The notes under the pieces are model-generated. The model saw only the letters and a list, made by a program, of their open reading frames with translations. It searched no databases and was not told the DNA's origin. Both the position numbers and the translations under genes were made by a program. Shown here in pieces: positions 31,234-43,832 of a DNA stretch of 64,000 nt; the stretch's first letter is position 1, and each line of letters opens with the position of its first letter. Source of the DNA: Lolium rigidum (lineage: Eukaryota > Streptophyta > Magnoliopsida > Poales > Poaceae); the NCBI RefSeq assembly GCF_022539505.1, contig NC_061511.1:35660620-35724619 (forward strand), in the 5' to 3' direction.

Positions 31234-34200
31234 TGTAATATCCCAGGTAATGGGGTTACAAAAATAGAGCAAACAGATGTGTGCATTGCATTCATGCATA
31301 GAAAATCTGGGGAATTTTCGCGCTTTAAAGTAAAACCGTCACAGTAACTGAAGTTTCACTTGACCTTGGTAGAATTGAAGTAGCTCATCAAGTCAAGCGC
31401 TATAAACCTCAATGTGACTTTGCTAAAACCTTGTTTTGGGTAGAGATGAATTTATCTAAGGGGTTAGATCAAATGGAACTAATAATCAACATAACCACAC
31501 TTTACTCAATGATCAATTGCTTGATCTTAAAAAAGATTATAATATGGTAATCCTTACCATGACATATGAACATACATCTATTTGGAAATCAAGTAACAAT
31601 AAGTGGAGAAACTATTCCTAACTTATCTTTTCACTATCTTAAACTGATCTTTGATCATACCATGAACCTCATGGTGTTCATTCTATTTCAACCTTGGAAA
31701 CATAATAAGGAGATCAACTCTAGAAATATATATCCTTCTCTATTCTATATTATTATACATCAAACCTAGAGAGGTGAGAGTTCTATTATAATTATTAAAG
31801 AAGCAATAACAAAACTTGAGTTAAATCTTGGATATACATCCAAGTATTCAGATCATCATCTCTAAGAGAAACCCTAGGATATCATCCAAGACAATCCTAG
31901 AAAGATAAATCAACTAAGTTAGACAATTGAATCTTTAGCTTAGCTACCTAAATACATATTAGGAGTACACCATAAACCCTAGAATAACTATTCTTAAATG
32001 AGAGAGCTCAAGCTAAGGTGTTACACTCAAGAAAGTTAAACCAACACTTGAATGTAAGGGGGAAAACTATCCATATATCCAGAAGATAATATCAACATTG
32101 CTTAAGTAGAACCCTAACAGAATATCTCAGGCATTCTCCTGGGATATAATCTATTGAGACAACCATAGCCATGACCATCTAAGAAACTATAAGAGAGATA
32201 TTATGCTTAGTTGATCAAGACAACACTTGATCATGGAAGAGAAAACCATTGCATTAGAAATACCTTAGGAAGCCAAACCTTGATCATTATAAATTGAGTG
32301 ATGATCATAAACCCTAGGAACTTGAGGTAGAAATATTAAGAACAAGTTGATCATGCTTAATGCATGATCATGCTCTTGAAGTATGTGAGGATAAGTTAAA
32401 CCCTACTAGAATAAGTAGATTTCATTCCCACATGAAATTATAGGAAGATAACTAGTAAGCAATCCTAGGTTTATATCTTATCTTTTACTTGTGAACCATT
32501 TGGTGATCATAACTAGAATCCTACCATACTTATACTTCATAAAATTAAGAACCTAAGAAAACCTTAGAGTAAAACTCCATATTTAATATGGTGAGAAACC
32601 ATTCATCCATAAGACCAAAGTTAACTATAAAAAGAACTATAATCAATGTAGTTACTTTAATGATAAATTAGGGATAATACTAGAAGTTAATTGATAGAAG
32701 ATAAAACCAATTCTCAAATCCTTAGTAAATAGAGAAGCACATAAGGTATTAAGCAAGTAACCCTTATCATAGATAGGGAGATTAAACTTTAGCCAATGCA
32801 AAATGGTGTCACCTCATTCATACAAACTAAAATTATATCTCAACCCTAGTTATGGTATCACTATGGTGATTACCATACAAACCTAGACCATAATTGGGAA
32901 TTAAATCAATGGCCATTAGGTAAATATCACTAGAACCCTAGTATGGCATATTAATAAAATCTTATGCTTCATTTATTAAACCTGAGGAGAACCATTGTGA
33001 TACATCTTATAATTAAAACCATAAGTGTAATTATCCACCACTTATCTATTTAATTAAGACCCAACCTTGAGGAGAGTAATATCTACTCTAGGTATTGCAA
33101 AGTGTTACTAGACCATCACACTAAGGTTAATTTCAACATGAGTTATCAACAAACCTACAAAACCTTACTAGAAATTGCTCACATAAAATAACATGCAAGT
33201 GATTAATTAGTCAAATAGGAACTAAGATATCACAACAACTTCAGAAATACCTTGAGAAGAAAGTATCAACTCCTACATTTCTAAATTAAATGGAATTCAT
33301 AATAAAAAGGAAATCAAAGTGAAAGTATAATTCATGTCTAATTGCTATTTTGAATAAGCCAACAATATGCAATATAACCCAATACAAAATAATTGTTTCA
33401 AATGAAATAATGGTGTAATAATCATTGCACCAGATCTTAATCAAATTCACAAATGAAAGATCTGCAAAAATAAATAGAATTCAAAGATGAAATTCAAATA
33501 GGAAATATAAAACAGAAAATGAAAACAGAAAAAGGAAAAGAGGAGAAAAACCTTACCTTGGCTCACCTGGCCGTGGCAGCCCAACAGGAGCCCAAGGTCC
33601 AGCCCACCTCGGCAGCCCAACAGCATGGCCCAAACCCCAGCCGTACCCCTTTGTCCAAAATATCGAGGACGAGTTTATCCTCATCCCCTCCGTGCACTAG
33701 AGGCCACGGCGACGCCGTGCTCTTCTTCCCCTTCGCGCTGTCGACCTCCCCTTGCTCCGAATTCGTGACGAGGCACATTCCCGAACCCTATAAGTACCCT
33801 GGTCGACGAATTAGCTCCGTTTCCCCTCGTTCCTCTCCAATTTCATCCATGCCGAGACCCTGGCTCCGCCGACCTCTCTTACCGCCGGCGAGCGAGGCCT
33901 CCCCGAGCCGAGCCGAGCACACCAGCCGTGACCGCCGTCCTCGACAAGCTACAGTCCACGGGAGGAATCGAGCTGTGGTGCCCGAGATCGACGCCGACGC
34001 CATCATCTTCTCCGGCACCGGCACCTACGAATTCCGGCGAACCAAGCCTCCCCGAGCTTCACCGAGTTCACCAACAGCCTCAGGTCGATCTTGCACATCT
34101 CTGGAGCTCATTAATTCGAGTTATTGATGCGCATAGCTAGCCGTAGCTAGATGGCCGGAGTGCGCCGCCGCAGTACCTCATCGCCGGGCACGCTCCGGTG

Positions 34201-37200
34201 ACCGAATCGGAGCGGCGCCACCACCAATCAATTCGTCTTGACGCCCTCGTTCGTTTGAGCCTACGCACATCCCCGCGGGAACCCTGTATCGCCGGCGCCA
34301 TCCACCAGCGGCCGCCGGCAGAGCTCATGGTTGCCACATCGGCACCATGTGGCGGCCAGCGTGGCTAAGCCCCACCGAGTCATTGATCGTGTGGGTATGC
34401 TACATCCGTGTAGCTTTAGCATTTCTTTCTAATTTCAAATTCATAAATTGCTGCAAGTTCAAATAAATTTATAAAATTCATAAAAACTCAGAAAAATACA
34501 AATGAGATATCAAAATTCTTATAAAAGAAAAATCTATCCAATAAAAATATAAAATGAAATTTATATTTTTATTATAAATTCAATTATTTATTACTTGTCA
34601 ATTAAGCCTTTTTCCTTTAACTCAAAATACAATGAAAATTCAGAAATTAGGAAAAACTTCATAAAATAAATAAAAACCAGTAAGTAAATAAGGAAAACAT
34701 TAAAATTAATTTTCCTTTACTATTAACTTATTAAATCCTTATTAGGAGGATTTTAAACCTTAATTAATAATTATCTTAATTATTAATCCATTACAAAAAT
34801 AATAAAAAGCCAAATTCAATATTATTTTTATTTCTAAGTTATTAATAACTTCAACTTTATAATTAAGTTATTAATCCAATAATTATAGGGTAATTAGGAA
34901 ACCCTAGTTCCATTATAAATAAAGTGATAACCTCATCATTTCATATGATCCCTAAAACCCTAATATCATCAGGAACCCTAGCTCCATTATTACATATAAA
35001 TCCTAAATTGCTTCTAACCTAAACCTTAGGTTGGAGCATGTGATCATAATAGTTCCTTTCAATCATAGAACCATAGTAGCTACTAAATGTTTACCATGAC
35101 CACATAAAATATGGGAACCATATCACTACTAATTAGCATCCCATGTGTTCATCCTCATCGGACTTAAATGATCAAGTAGGGTCAACCAAGTGTAAACCCT
35201 AGATGCTATTACCAAAGCCATCATCCTTATTTATCCTATTTAGCATCACACCATTGTGATGAACCCTAATAGCAACCATACCTACTATTTGACATTACAT
35301 AACCCTGTTCCACTAAACCCTACTAGTGTGGATACTTATCAACCATCCTATTTAGGAGCCAATTATTCCTTACTGAATAGAACCAACAGTAAAACCTAGA
35401 CCACCTCAACCCTAATTGAAATACTTCTTATTATTTAAGAAGTATGTTCTTCAAAAGTTATTCTTTTGAAGTGAATAAAGAATCATCATCAATCCTGCCT
35501 AATAGAACCTATAGCCAATATCCAACTATCACCAACAAGATGAACCAATCTTGATAGCAACCTTGTATAAGTAATTGCTTAGGATGCCTAGGTTTAACTC
35601 AACCTTACAAGCCCTAGGTGCCGATGAATCCAACATTGTTGTGATCCATCTACTACTTACTCCAGAAGCAATGGAAACCATAGTAAACCATAGAACCCCA
35701 CAACCCTAATTATCATACTTGTTCTTCATTAAAGAACATGTTCTTCAAAAGTTATTCTTTTGAATTATATAATAAGTAATCATCAACCATGCATTATAGA
35801 ACTTAAAATTGACAACTGCTCTTTACTTATTATACAACTACTATTCCTAGGTGTGTATGATTGTTACTATTCATTTTACCACCTGCTTATGATTCTAAAA
35901 CAACACAACCCTGAATAAGAACCTTGTTTGTGGAACATTCTAAAAATGTAACACACCCTGAACTAATCATTACCACTCACTAATCCTAAATCATCGGGGT
36001 TAGATCACGCTTAGAGCGATTGCATCTCATACTTATGCATTATTGCATCCTTGCCAATCTTTTAAACATCGTCCTTACCGGACGATGATGCTATTTCAGA
36101 ATTTGGAGTTATTGCGTATCGAAGACCTTGCCTGCATAATCTTGCGAGTCAAGAAAGGCAAGTTCATCACTTGCTCATGTCATTTGAGTATTTCTATCAA
36201 ATTACTTGCAAAGTATTATGGTTATCACTATTGCATAAAAATCAAAACCACTACTTTCCTAACTATGAATATGACTATGTGGTGGGCAATGGAACCATGG
36301 ATTGTGTTGATATGGTGGAGGTTCCATTGCACGGGCTTATATCCATCTAGGATTAAACAACAAATGTCGCCAGTGATTCTTGTGCCGTAATACCCGTGTT
36401 AACCATAAGATCCGGAGTGGGACGGAGTAGTCAAAAGTGTTTCCACCTCTCGTTCATCAACGGATGCGCTTACGCGTAGACACTTGTATCCGTCGGGGCA
36501 AGCGGTTGGTCGGGGAAGCCTTAAGTCCCCACGGCATAGTCCGTAGACACTTGTCGCTCGAAGTGCAAGCGGTTGGCTGGGGAAGCCTTAAGTCCCCACG
36601 GTATTGTGGTCTATGATGGGTTGCAGCTACCGGCGAAGGAGTTTGGTTCGATCCCAAGCTGTCGTCGTGGTCGGGGTCCACCCGTGAGTGGGAATAATGG
36701 GACCGGCGAGGACCCAGGGTCGGGGCATGCAACAAAGGGTGGGCGTTCGAGGTAGCGGAGGAACATGATTGGCTAGACCTTATACCGGGCCTCACACCAT
36801 AGGAAGTGTGGACGGGTTGCGCGCCGGTTGGCACCAAGGTTAAGATCTCTTATGGGTAAAGCAACACACCTCTGCAGAGTGTAAAGAACCGTGACTGTCA
36901 CTCCTCGTCCGGGATATGGAACTGCGAACGCGGCCGGAAAGGAGCTCCATGAAGTTCTAGTAAACCGGTGAAGGCTGACGGACATAGTTCTTCTGAATAA
37001 AAGCAACATTTTGAAGAAATGGTTATGAAAACCTGCATTGGTATTAGACTTTCTGGTCTAATGTTGTAGCTAGTGCATTAAACACCTCTTTCCTATAATG
37101 AACTTGTTGAGTACGCTCGTACTCATCCCACTCTTAAATCCCCTGCTTAGATATGGAGGCATCGAAGGAGTATCTACAGTGCAACTCGAAGGTCGAGGAG

Positions 37201-37339
37201 TCAACAACTACTTCAAGAGACAAGACCCTGTCAGAAGAGTCAAATACTACACCCAACAAGGAGAAAACCTAGATTAGCCATAGAAGGGAACTAGCTTCCT
37301 AAACAATAGCTCCTTTTTAGCTAGAATCTATTCATAGCC
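31234..37339 (+). repeat. C solo LTR, left segment (no gene)
   Basis: AT-rich 6.1 kb with no supported gene. At least 16 AACCCTA motifs lie in 31,860-35,710. A GC-rich block at 33,550-34,380 has open frames on both strands that look like LTR leader sequence. A direct duplication of about 65 bp lies at 36,474-36,600. Confidence 0.8.
36474..36600 (+). repeat. Tandem duplication in solo LTR C
   Basis: Two units of about 65 bp, each with GTAGACACTTGT, AAGCGGTTGG and GGGGAAGCCTTAAGTCCCC. Element A has a single copy of this segment in reverse orientation near 20,236-20,296. GGGGACTTAAGGCTTCCCC is itself partly self-complementary. Confidence 0.75.
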
Positions 37340-38501
37340 TGTTGCCTGCCAAAACTCACCGGCGAGCAGTGGTTAAGCAACACGAAGAGCCGGGAGGCTC
37401 CCAAGGCCGCTTAGTGGACCCTGGCACCTCGCGTCGTCCCGCAAGTTTCTCGCACACGTCCGGCGGTTGCAAGGGCGTGCCACCTGACCTAGACCCGATC
37501 GGGAAGGTGTTAGATTGCTTCGATTATTCTCCTGCATGGTAGACATGTAAACATTAAATACGAGCCCTATCGGCTCTCGAGGTTGCCACTGTGGATCGGC
37601 TCAAAGAGCCGATCGCCCCATGGTTCACGTTGGATTTGCAATGACATGGGGATCCCGCTTGATCAAAACAAAGCTAAACCAATCTACGACGAGTTTAGGG
37701 TTTTCACTGCATAACCGGAACATCCTACGCGTAGTTAGGCCTAGCAGATACGAAAGATGATGAAAACTATCCCTAGAAGAGGCCTAAAAACCAACATTAC
37801 GTCAATTCCCGGAACATCCCTTATAGGAATGGTAAACAACACCTAACGCACTACCGGATCCTCCAACCCCAGCATAAGGCCTAATCATGCAGATGTTAAA
37901 CTAATCCTTGAAGAACAAGGAGCAACTATAACAGATCGGATCTGCTAAGCAACGAACAAGCAAGATGCTGCCCTTACACCCAGATAGGTGTAAGGGCAGC
38001 TAGGTGTCGAGGGACGGCATTGCTAAGCAAATATGCATAGGAAAAGCATCAATGCAAGCCCCAAAACACCTAAGATAAGTAGTGTTACTCGCCATCAACA
38101 ACGCTTCGGCACGAGTAACACAAGGTAGACGAATAAACGTATCTTGCCTAGATCGCAAGATGCGATCTAGGCGACATGATGCTTACCGGAAGAAACCCTC
38201 GAAATAAGGGGTGGCGATGCGCCTGGTTTGTGTTTGTTGTGAACGTGATTGTTGTTTATTCCATAAACCCTAGATACATATTTATAGTCCAAGGGACTTT
38301 CTAATTCAGGCGTGCACCTAACCGTGCACGGGTTAAACTCTAACTTCTAAATTAAGATGCGATCTACTATAATACAGATACACGGGCAATCTAGCCCAAA
38401 CTCTACGTGTAAGGCCGCTTCAAAGATGCTCCACGTGTAATCTTCCAAGCCCATCTCACTTACGGCCTATCTCCTGATTTGGCCAAAATCCAGTGATAAC
38501 A
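37340..38501 (-). repeat. D 3' LTR (left)
   Basis: 1,162 bp. It contains three hairpins with perfect stems: GATCGGCTC-AAA-GAGCCGATC (37,594-37,614), CTGCCCTTACACC with a 6-base loop (37,968-37,999) and GCCTAGATCGCA-AGA-TGCGATCTAGGC (38,146-38,172). About 18 differences from the other LTR by eye (about 1.5%). Confidence 0.93.
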
Positions 38502-38773
38502 CATGCCCCCTGGTTTTGGTAATTATAATTTCAAAACCACTCCGTTTTCCTTCGAAGGGTCATGTCGTGGCAAAGCGGAACCGTCGCGAGTATTCTTCAT
38601 CATGACGACTTGCCTTCCCAACTTCTCTGCACGATTTGACAGTTTTGGCACCACATTCTCGAAAACTGCTCGAACATTAAATCTCCACTCCATCTCCTTT
38701 TATTTAACCGCATCGAACAGTTCTCCTCTTCATCCCCTTCGCATTAGCACTCCAAAAGCCCTCCTCTACCACC

Positions 38774-39291
38774 ATGTCTTCTTCTTCTTCCTCCTCATCG
38801 GGTCTTTCCGCCCAGTCCTCCCCCTTCCGCGAGCCGACGCCGGAGTGGGACCCGCGAGGAGGCCCACAAGGCCAACATCCGCCGTGCCATAGCCGAGCGG
38901 GGACGAGTCGAGCCACGACTTCTCCGTACGGTGCGAGGACGATAAGTCCTCGACCGACGGGGAGAGTGACCTCCGCTTCCTCGCCAACGGGGAATCAGAG
39001 GAGGAGAGCGAGGACGATCGCTTCTCCTGGGACGACTTCACCTCCTCCGAGGAGGCGAAGAAGGAGGAGGAGGAGGAGGAGGACGACAGCTCCTCCGACG
39101 AGCCGCCGGCCAAGCGCTTCTGCCCCTGGCCGGGGAATCTCAGCGACTTCGACAGCGACGACGACGCTGACGAGGAGGACGAGGACAATGAGGGTCCTGC
39201 CGGCGGCCGCTACAACAGCGACGACGAGCCGGCCGGGAGCAGCGCCGACAGCGGCGACGACGACGACGACGAGGGCAGCAACGGCCCCTAG
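38774..39291 (+). pseudogene. D antisense ORF: acidic Ser/Asp/Glu-rich protein, frameshifted
   Basis: Runs opposite to D gag, next to its 3' LTR, the position described for antisense extra ORFs in grass Tat elements. The start context is CCACCATGTC after a pyrimidine-rich leader, with a TATTTAA-like site at 38,700-38,706. It begins MSSSSSSSSGLSAQSSPFRE and, after two one-base shifts near 38,853 and 38,905, continues in the frame with SDLRFLANGESEEESEDDRF, PPAKRFCPWPGNLSDFDSDD and a final Asp/Glu run to TAG 39,289-39,291. Function is unknown. The first break is at CGCGAGGAGG, where CGCGGGAGG would keep the frame. Confidence 0.7.
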
Positions 39292-39299
39292 ATAGGATC

Positions 39300-41152
39300 T
39301 TTAGCATAGGGCCAGTAGGAGTAGATGGGGCAATGTATCCCCTAGTAATTCCTTTTGAGAGCAATTAGCTCTTTGTGTAAGAAATCTTGCTATCAATGAA
39401 GAATTTCCCTTAACTTGATTTTGCCGATTCCTTTTATGCTAATTTAGCCGATTTCCCCTCGTACTGATTTTGCCGATTGTCAACTCGGTCAATGTTCAAT
39501 GAGCCGATGGCAACACATCGGTCCTTCACCATAAACTGCGAGACAGGCCAATTCAGTCATCCCTTCGAACGGTAGCTGCAACCCTTGCTCAAATTCAGAT
39601 CCCAAATTCCAAAACGAACAGGTCCAGCCCTGATGACCCTCTCTTCTTTTCTTATCAAGAGTCTGGGAATCTTGAAAATCCAGCCTCCTTTAGGTTAGCT
39701 AGCTCCGCCGACGACGATAGCACTCGGCACTTATATTCCATTACGATCCGTCCCTGCCCCCTCGCAGTTGACATGAACACCTCAAACAGGATCATAAAAC
39801 CTGATTATGAATCTTACCAGCCAGTCGCAGCAGGCTGGCAATTTGATCTTGGGCACGTATCTTCAAAAGAGCTCTGGGACTGTTGCTGAATCAACTTGAA
39901 TGCTGAAACTGATAATTCTGCAACACAAGCACCACTCCTCAGAAAAGTTGTGATGCAGAGCCAGCCGATTCCAACAAAATCGGCTCCCCGAGCAAAGAAC
40001 CTTTAGGGCGAGCTGCCCCCCGAGCCTCGATCAAGGCGAGAACGAGCGGTGAGCCAGCCAAATGGACCACCATCGGCTTCCAAGTTGTAATGCGAGCCAG
40101 CCGATTCCAACAAAATCGGCTCCCCAAAGCGAAAAACCTTCGGGGTGAGCTGCCCCCCGAGCCTCTCCGGCTCCCATCAAAACGTGGCAAGAAAGCTTAC
40201 GCCCAAAGAGCCGACGCACTGAAAGGGTTCGGAAGGATCAGCAAATCCATTCCTTGAACTAAGAAGCCTCAAATGTAATGGCTCTTCAACTCCTCCTAGT
40301 TTAATTCTTGCGCCTTGCTGTTCAGATCGGCTCATCATCTTTGGCAAACTGATGCACCTCACCCTTAACCTGATCTGCATGTTCATGCTGTTCTTGTTGT
40401 TAGTCAGGGTTGTGGTCCCTCAAACTTGCCCCAGCTGATATTGCAGACAAATATCAGCGTCTTTAATGAGAAAAAGGCAATTTTGGACACCAAAACTGAC
40501 GCTTCTGCTAGCACTGCTGAACTTGAAGACTAGCCAAAGGGAGTTGGAGGTCCTTAAAGAGAGGATCTGAGTCACCCAACAGCTCCATTGAGGAGTTCAT
40601 CTAGCAGAGTCCCTCCTTGTAACTTGACTGCTCCATTGGGCTTCTGCTTATAACAGTTTGTACCTCTTGAGACGATGGCTGCGCATCGGCTTTCTATTCT
40701 AAAGTCGATGTCTGTGCATCGGCTGTGCTTAAAAAATTTGTATTTTTTACGGCCGATTTATGCATCGGCCCCCATACTTCAATACCCATCATCATCACAG
40801 GATATATCTTGAGCTGCTGGGCATTTGACGACCACTTCAAACTTCGTATCCTCGTGTCTTATCCATCTAAGTGCCCCCGAGCCGATTCTTTCAAGTAATT
40901 GAGGGTATCGGCTCTTCAGGCATCCCCTGTTAGATCAATGCTGAACCCAGGCAAGAACGTATGTCGAGGATAATTTTGGCCGATTGCTAGAATCGGCCTC
41001 CTTCTTCATTGCAATGCTTAGTGAAGGTTTACCACGTCTTGGTTTTTCACTGTAGCTACGTGACATGCTTGAGATGAGATTTTTGCTTTCCATTTTTCGG
41101 GGCCGATCGCAGGGATCGGCCTCGCCACGTACGTCCATTGTCTTGGACCTTG
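39300..41152 (-). other. D spacer, GCCGAT/ATCGGC-rich, no gene
   Basis: About 1.85 kb between the protease end and the antisense ORF, where Tat elements would carry RT to integrase. It has no coding signal but about 20 copies of GCCGAT or its reverse complement, many as AGCCGATT...AATCGGCT pairs. A tandem duplication of about 134 bp lies at 39,950-40,185. Confidence 0.75.
39950..40185. repeat. Tandem duplication with paired AGCCGATT/AATCGGCT
   Basis: Two diverged units start AGTTGTRATG, each with AGCCAGCCGATTCCAACAA, AATCGGCTCCCC and GAGCTGCCCCCCGAGCCTC. The two 8-mers in each unit can pair as a short hairpin. Confidence 0.8.
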
Positions 41153-41412
41153 CTACTCTGTCAGGCCGGTAGATAAGACCAGCCTCACCCCATTTTTCGA
41201 AGCTTCGATGCGCTCACAGCCTTCCAAACTGATTCCAGAGAGCGGCTCTTGGTCATCTGCCTCCCAAATATTCATGGCAGCTAGTGATATCTCGATTGAG
41301 TCATCTGCCTGAACGACCTCCACTTCATCTCCATCCCACTGTATGATGCATTCGTGCATTGTGGATGGAATGCAACAGTTAGCGTGAATCCAATCCCTTC
41401 CTAGTAGGACAG
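41153..41412 (-). pseudogene. D aspartic protease, C-terminal part
   Basis: Continues the protease after removal of B2 and one GACAG: LLGRDWIHANCCIPSTMHEC (the LLGRDW block is the second conserved protease region), then IIQWDGDEVEVVQADDSIE and a tail ending VRLVLSTGLTE and a stop. No reverse transcriptase follows. Confidence 0.9.
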
Positions 41413-42928
41413 TGATACGTCTCCGACGTATCGATAATTTCTTATGTTCTATGCCATATTATTGATGATACCTACATGTTTTATGCACACTTTATGTCAT
41501 ATTCGTGCATTTTCTGGAACTAACCTATTAACAAGATGCCGAAGTGCCGATTGTCTGTTTTCTGCTGTTTTTGGTTTCGTAAATCCTAGTAACGAAATAT
41601 TCTCGGAATCGGACGAAATCAAGACCCGGGTTCCTATTTTCACCGGAAGCATCCAGAACACCCGAGAGCCGCCAGGGGGGGCCCTGTGGGCCCCGAGATG
41701 ATAGGGTGGCGCGGCCTGGGCCCTGGCCGCGCCAGCCTATGGTGTGGCCACCCCTTCGACCCTCCTGCGCCGCCTCTTCGCCTATATAAAGCCTCCGTCG
41801 CGAAAACCCTGATGCGAAGAACCACGATACGGAAAACCTTCCAGAGCCGCCGCCATCGCGAAGCCAAGATCTGGGGACAGGAGTCTCCGTTCCGGCACCC
41901 TGCCGGAGCGGGGAAGTGCCCCGGAAGGCTTCTCCATCGACACCGCTGCCATCTCCACCGCCATCTTCATCACCGCCGCTGCTCCCATGAGGAGGGAGTA
42001 GTTCTCCATCGAGGCTCGGGGCTGTACCGGTAGCTATGTGGTTAATCTCTCTCCTATGTACCTCAATACAATGATCTCATGAGCTGCTTTACATGATTGA
42101 GATTCATATGAGTTTTGTATCACTACTATCTATGTGCTACTCTAGCAAAGTTATTAAAGTAGTTCTATTCCTCCTGCACGTGTGTAAAGGTGACAGTGTG
42201 TGCACCGTGTTAGTACTTGGTTTATGCTATGATCATGATCTCTTGTAGATTGCGAAGTTAACTATTGCTATGATAATATTGATGTGATCTATTCCGCCTA
42301 CATATGCATGAAGGTGACAGTGTGCATGCTATGTTAGTACTTGGTTTAGTCTTTTGATCTATCTTACACTAAAGGTTACTAAAATATGAGCATTATTGTG
42401 GAGCTTGTTAACTCCGGCATTGAGGGTTCGTGTAATCCTACGCAATGTGTTCATCATCCAACAAAAGTGTAGAGTATGCATTTATCTATTCTGTTATGTG
42501 ATCAATGTTGAGAGTGTCCACTAGTGAAAGTGTAATCCCTAGGCCTAGTTCCTAAATACTGCTATCGCTGCTGCTTACTCGTTTCTTTGCGTTACTCATC
42601 GCTGCGTTACTACTGCTGCGTTACTACTGCTTGTTTATCGTCCTGGGCAAAGCACTTTTCCGGTGCCGTTGCTACTACTTATTCATACCACCTGTATTTC
42701 ACTATCTCTTCGCCGAACTAGTGCACCTATTAGGTGTGTTGGGGACACAAGAGACTTCTTGCTTTGTGGTTGCAGGGGTTGCATGAGAGGGATATCTTTG
42801 ACCTCTTCCTCCCCGAGATCGATAAACCTTGGGTAATCCACTTAAGGGAAACTTGCTGCTGTTCTACAAACCTCTCGCTCTTGGAGGCCCAACACCGTCT
42901 ACAAGAATAGAAGCTCCCGTAGACATCA
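41413..42928 (+). repeat. B2 5' LTR
   Basis: Starts TGATACGTCTCCGACG, ends GTAGACATCA. Hairpin ATAGG...GGCGCGGCC...GGCCGCGCC...CCTAT at about 41,701-41,740 and TATA box TATATAAA at 41,783-41,790. Confidence 0.96.
41701..41790 (+). promoter_or_regulatory. B2 LTR core promoter: GC hairpin plus TATA box
   Basis: Perfect nine-base arms GGCGCGGCC and GGCCGCGCC nested inside ATAGG/CCTAT, followed 42 bases later by TATATAAA. The sequence between (GTGTGGCCACCCCTTCGACC) is related to that ahead of the extra ORF of element E. Confidence 0.7.
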
Positions 42929-43093
42929 AGCACTTTTCCGGCGCCGTTGCGGGGAGGAAAGGTAAAAGGCACTCATACTCCGGTTCCAGTGTAACGAGTA
43001 CTTTTACGGCGCCGTTGTGTTTGTGCTCGAAGCTATTTCCTTTAGATCCTGCAATTGCATCTTTTTGTTTCTTGTTTACACTAGTTTGGCATA

Positions 43094-43832
43094 ATGGACA
43101 ACAATGAGCTTCTTATTCTATTTCCTGATTTAAAACATGGATTGTTTGATGCGAAAATTAAAAAACCTATAAAATCTTATTTGCATGCTTGGTAGTAATA
43201 TTAGTATGAACGCTTTGAACACCATTGTTGATAATGATATAGAAAGTTCTAAGCTTGGGGAAGCTGGTTTTCATGATCTTTTTAGTCCCCCAAGCATTGA
43301 GGAGAAAATTTTCTTTGATGATACTTTGCCTCCTATTTATGATGATTATAATGATAGTGGTCTTTTGGTGCCACCTACTATGGAGAGTAAATTTTGTTGT
43401 GATTATACTATGCCTCCTACACTTGATGATAATAATAATGATAGCTACTTTGTTGAATTTGCTCCCACTACAACTAATAAAATTGATTATGCTTATGTGG
43501 AGAGTAATAATTTTATGCATGAGACTCATGATAAGAATGCTTTATGTGATAGTTATATTGTTGAGTTTGCTCATGTTGCTACTGAAAGTTATTATGAGAG
43601 AGGAAAATATGGTTGTAGAAATTTTCATGTTACTAAAATGCCTCTCTATGTGCTGAAATTTTTTAAGCTACACTTGTTCTATCTTCCTATGCTTGTTACT
43701 TTGCTCTTCATGAACTTGTTTATTTACAAGATTCCTATGCATAGGAAGCATGTTAGACTTAAATTTGTTTTGAATTTGCCTCTTGATGCTCTCTTTTGCT
43801 TCAAATACTATTTCTTGCGAGTGCATCATTAA
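43094..43832 (+). pseudogene. B2 internal acidic protein, one frameshift
   Basis: Homologue of the B1 187-residue ORF. It begins at ATG 43,094 (MDNNELLILFPDLKHGLFDA, IKKP), breaks near 43,185-43,195, and continues open to 43,832: SMNALNTIVDNDIE, SPPSIEEKIFFDDTLPPIYD, KIDYAYVESN, NALCDSYIVEF, ESYYERGKYG. It then has an additional hydrophobic tail (LHLFYLPMLVTLLFMNLFIY) that in B1 lies after the stop in another frame. That segment could be a membrane span. Function unknown. Confidence 0.65.

Noticed and set aside
33519..34127. A 202-codon plus-strand ORF in solo LTR C
   Set aside because: It has no domain and composition like a GC-rich leader, and lies entirely inside LTR sequence.
36474..36600. 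CRISPR-like direct repeats
   Set aside because: Only two units in tandem in a plant LTR, without spacers or cas genes.
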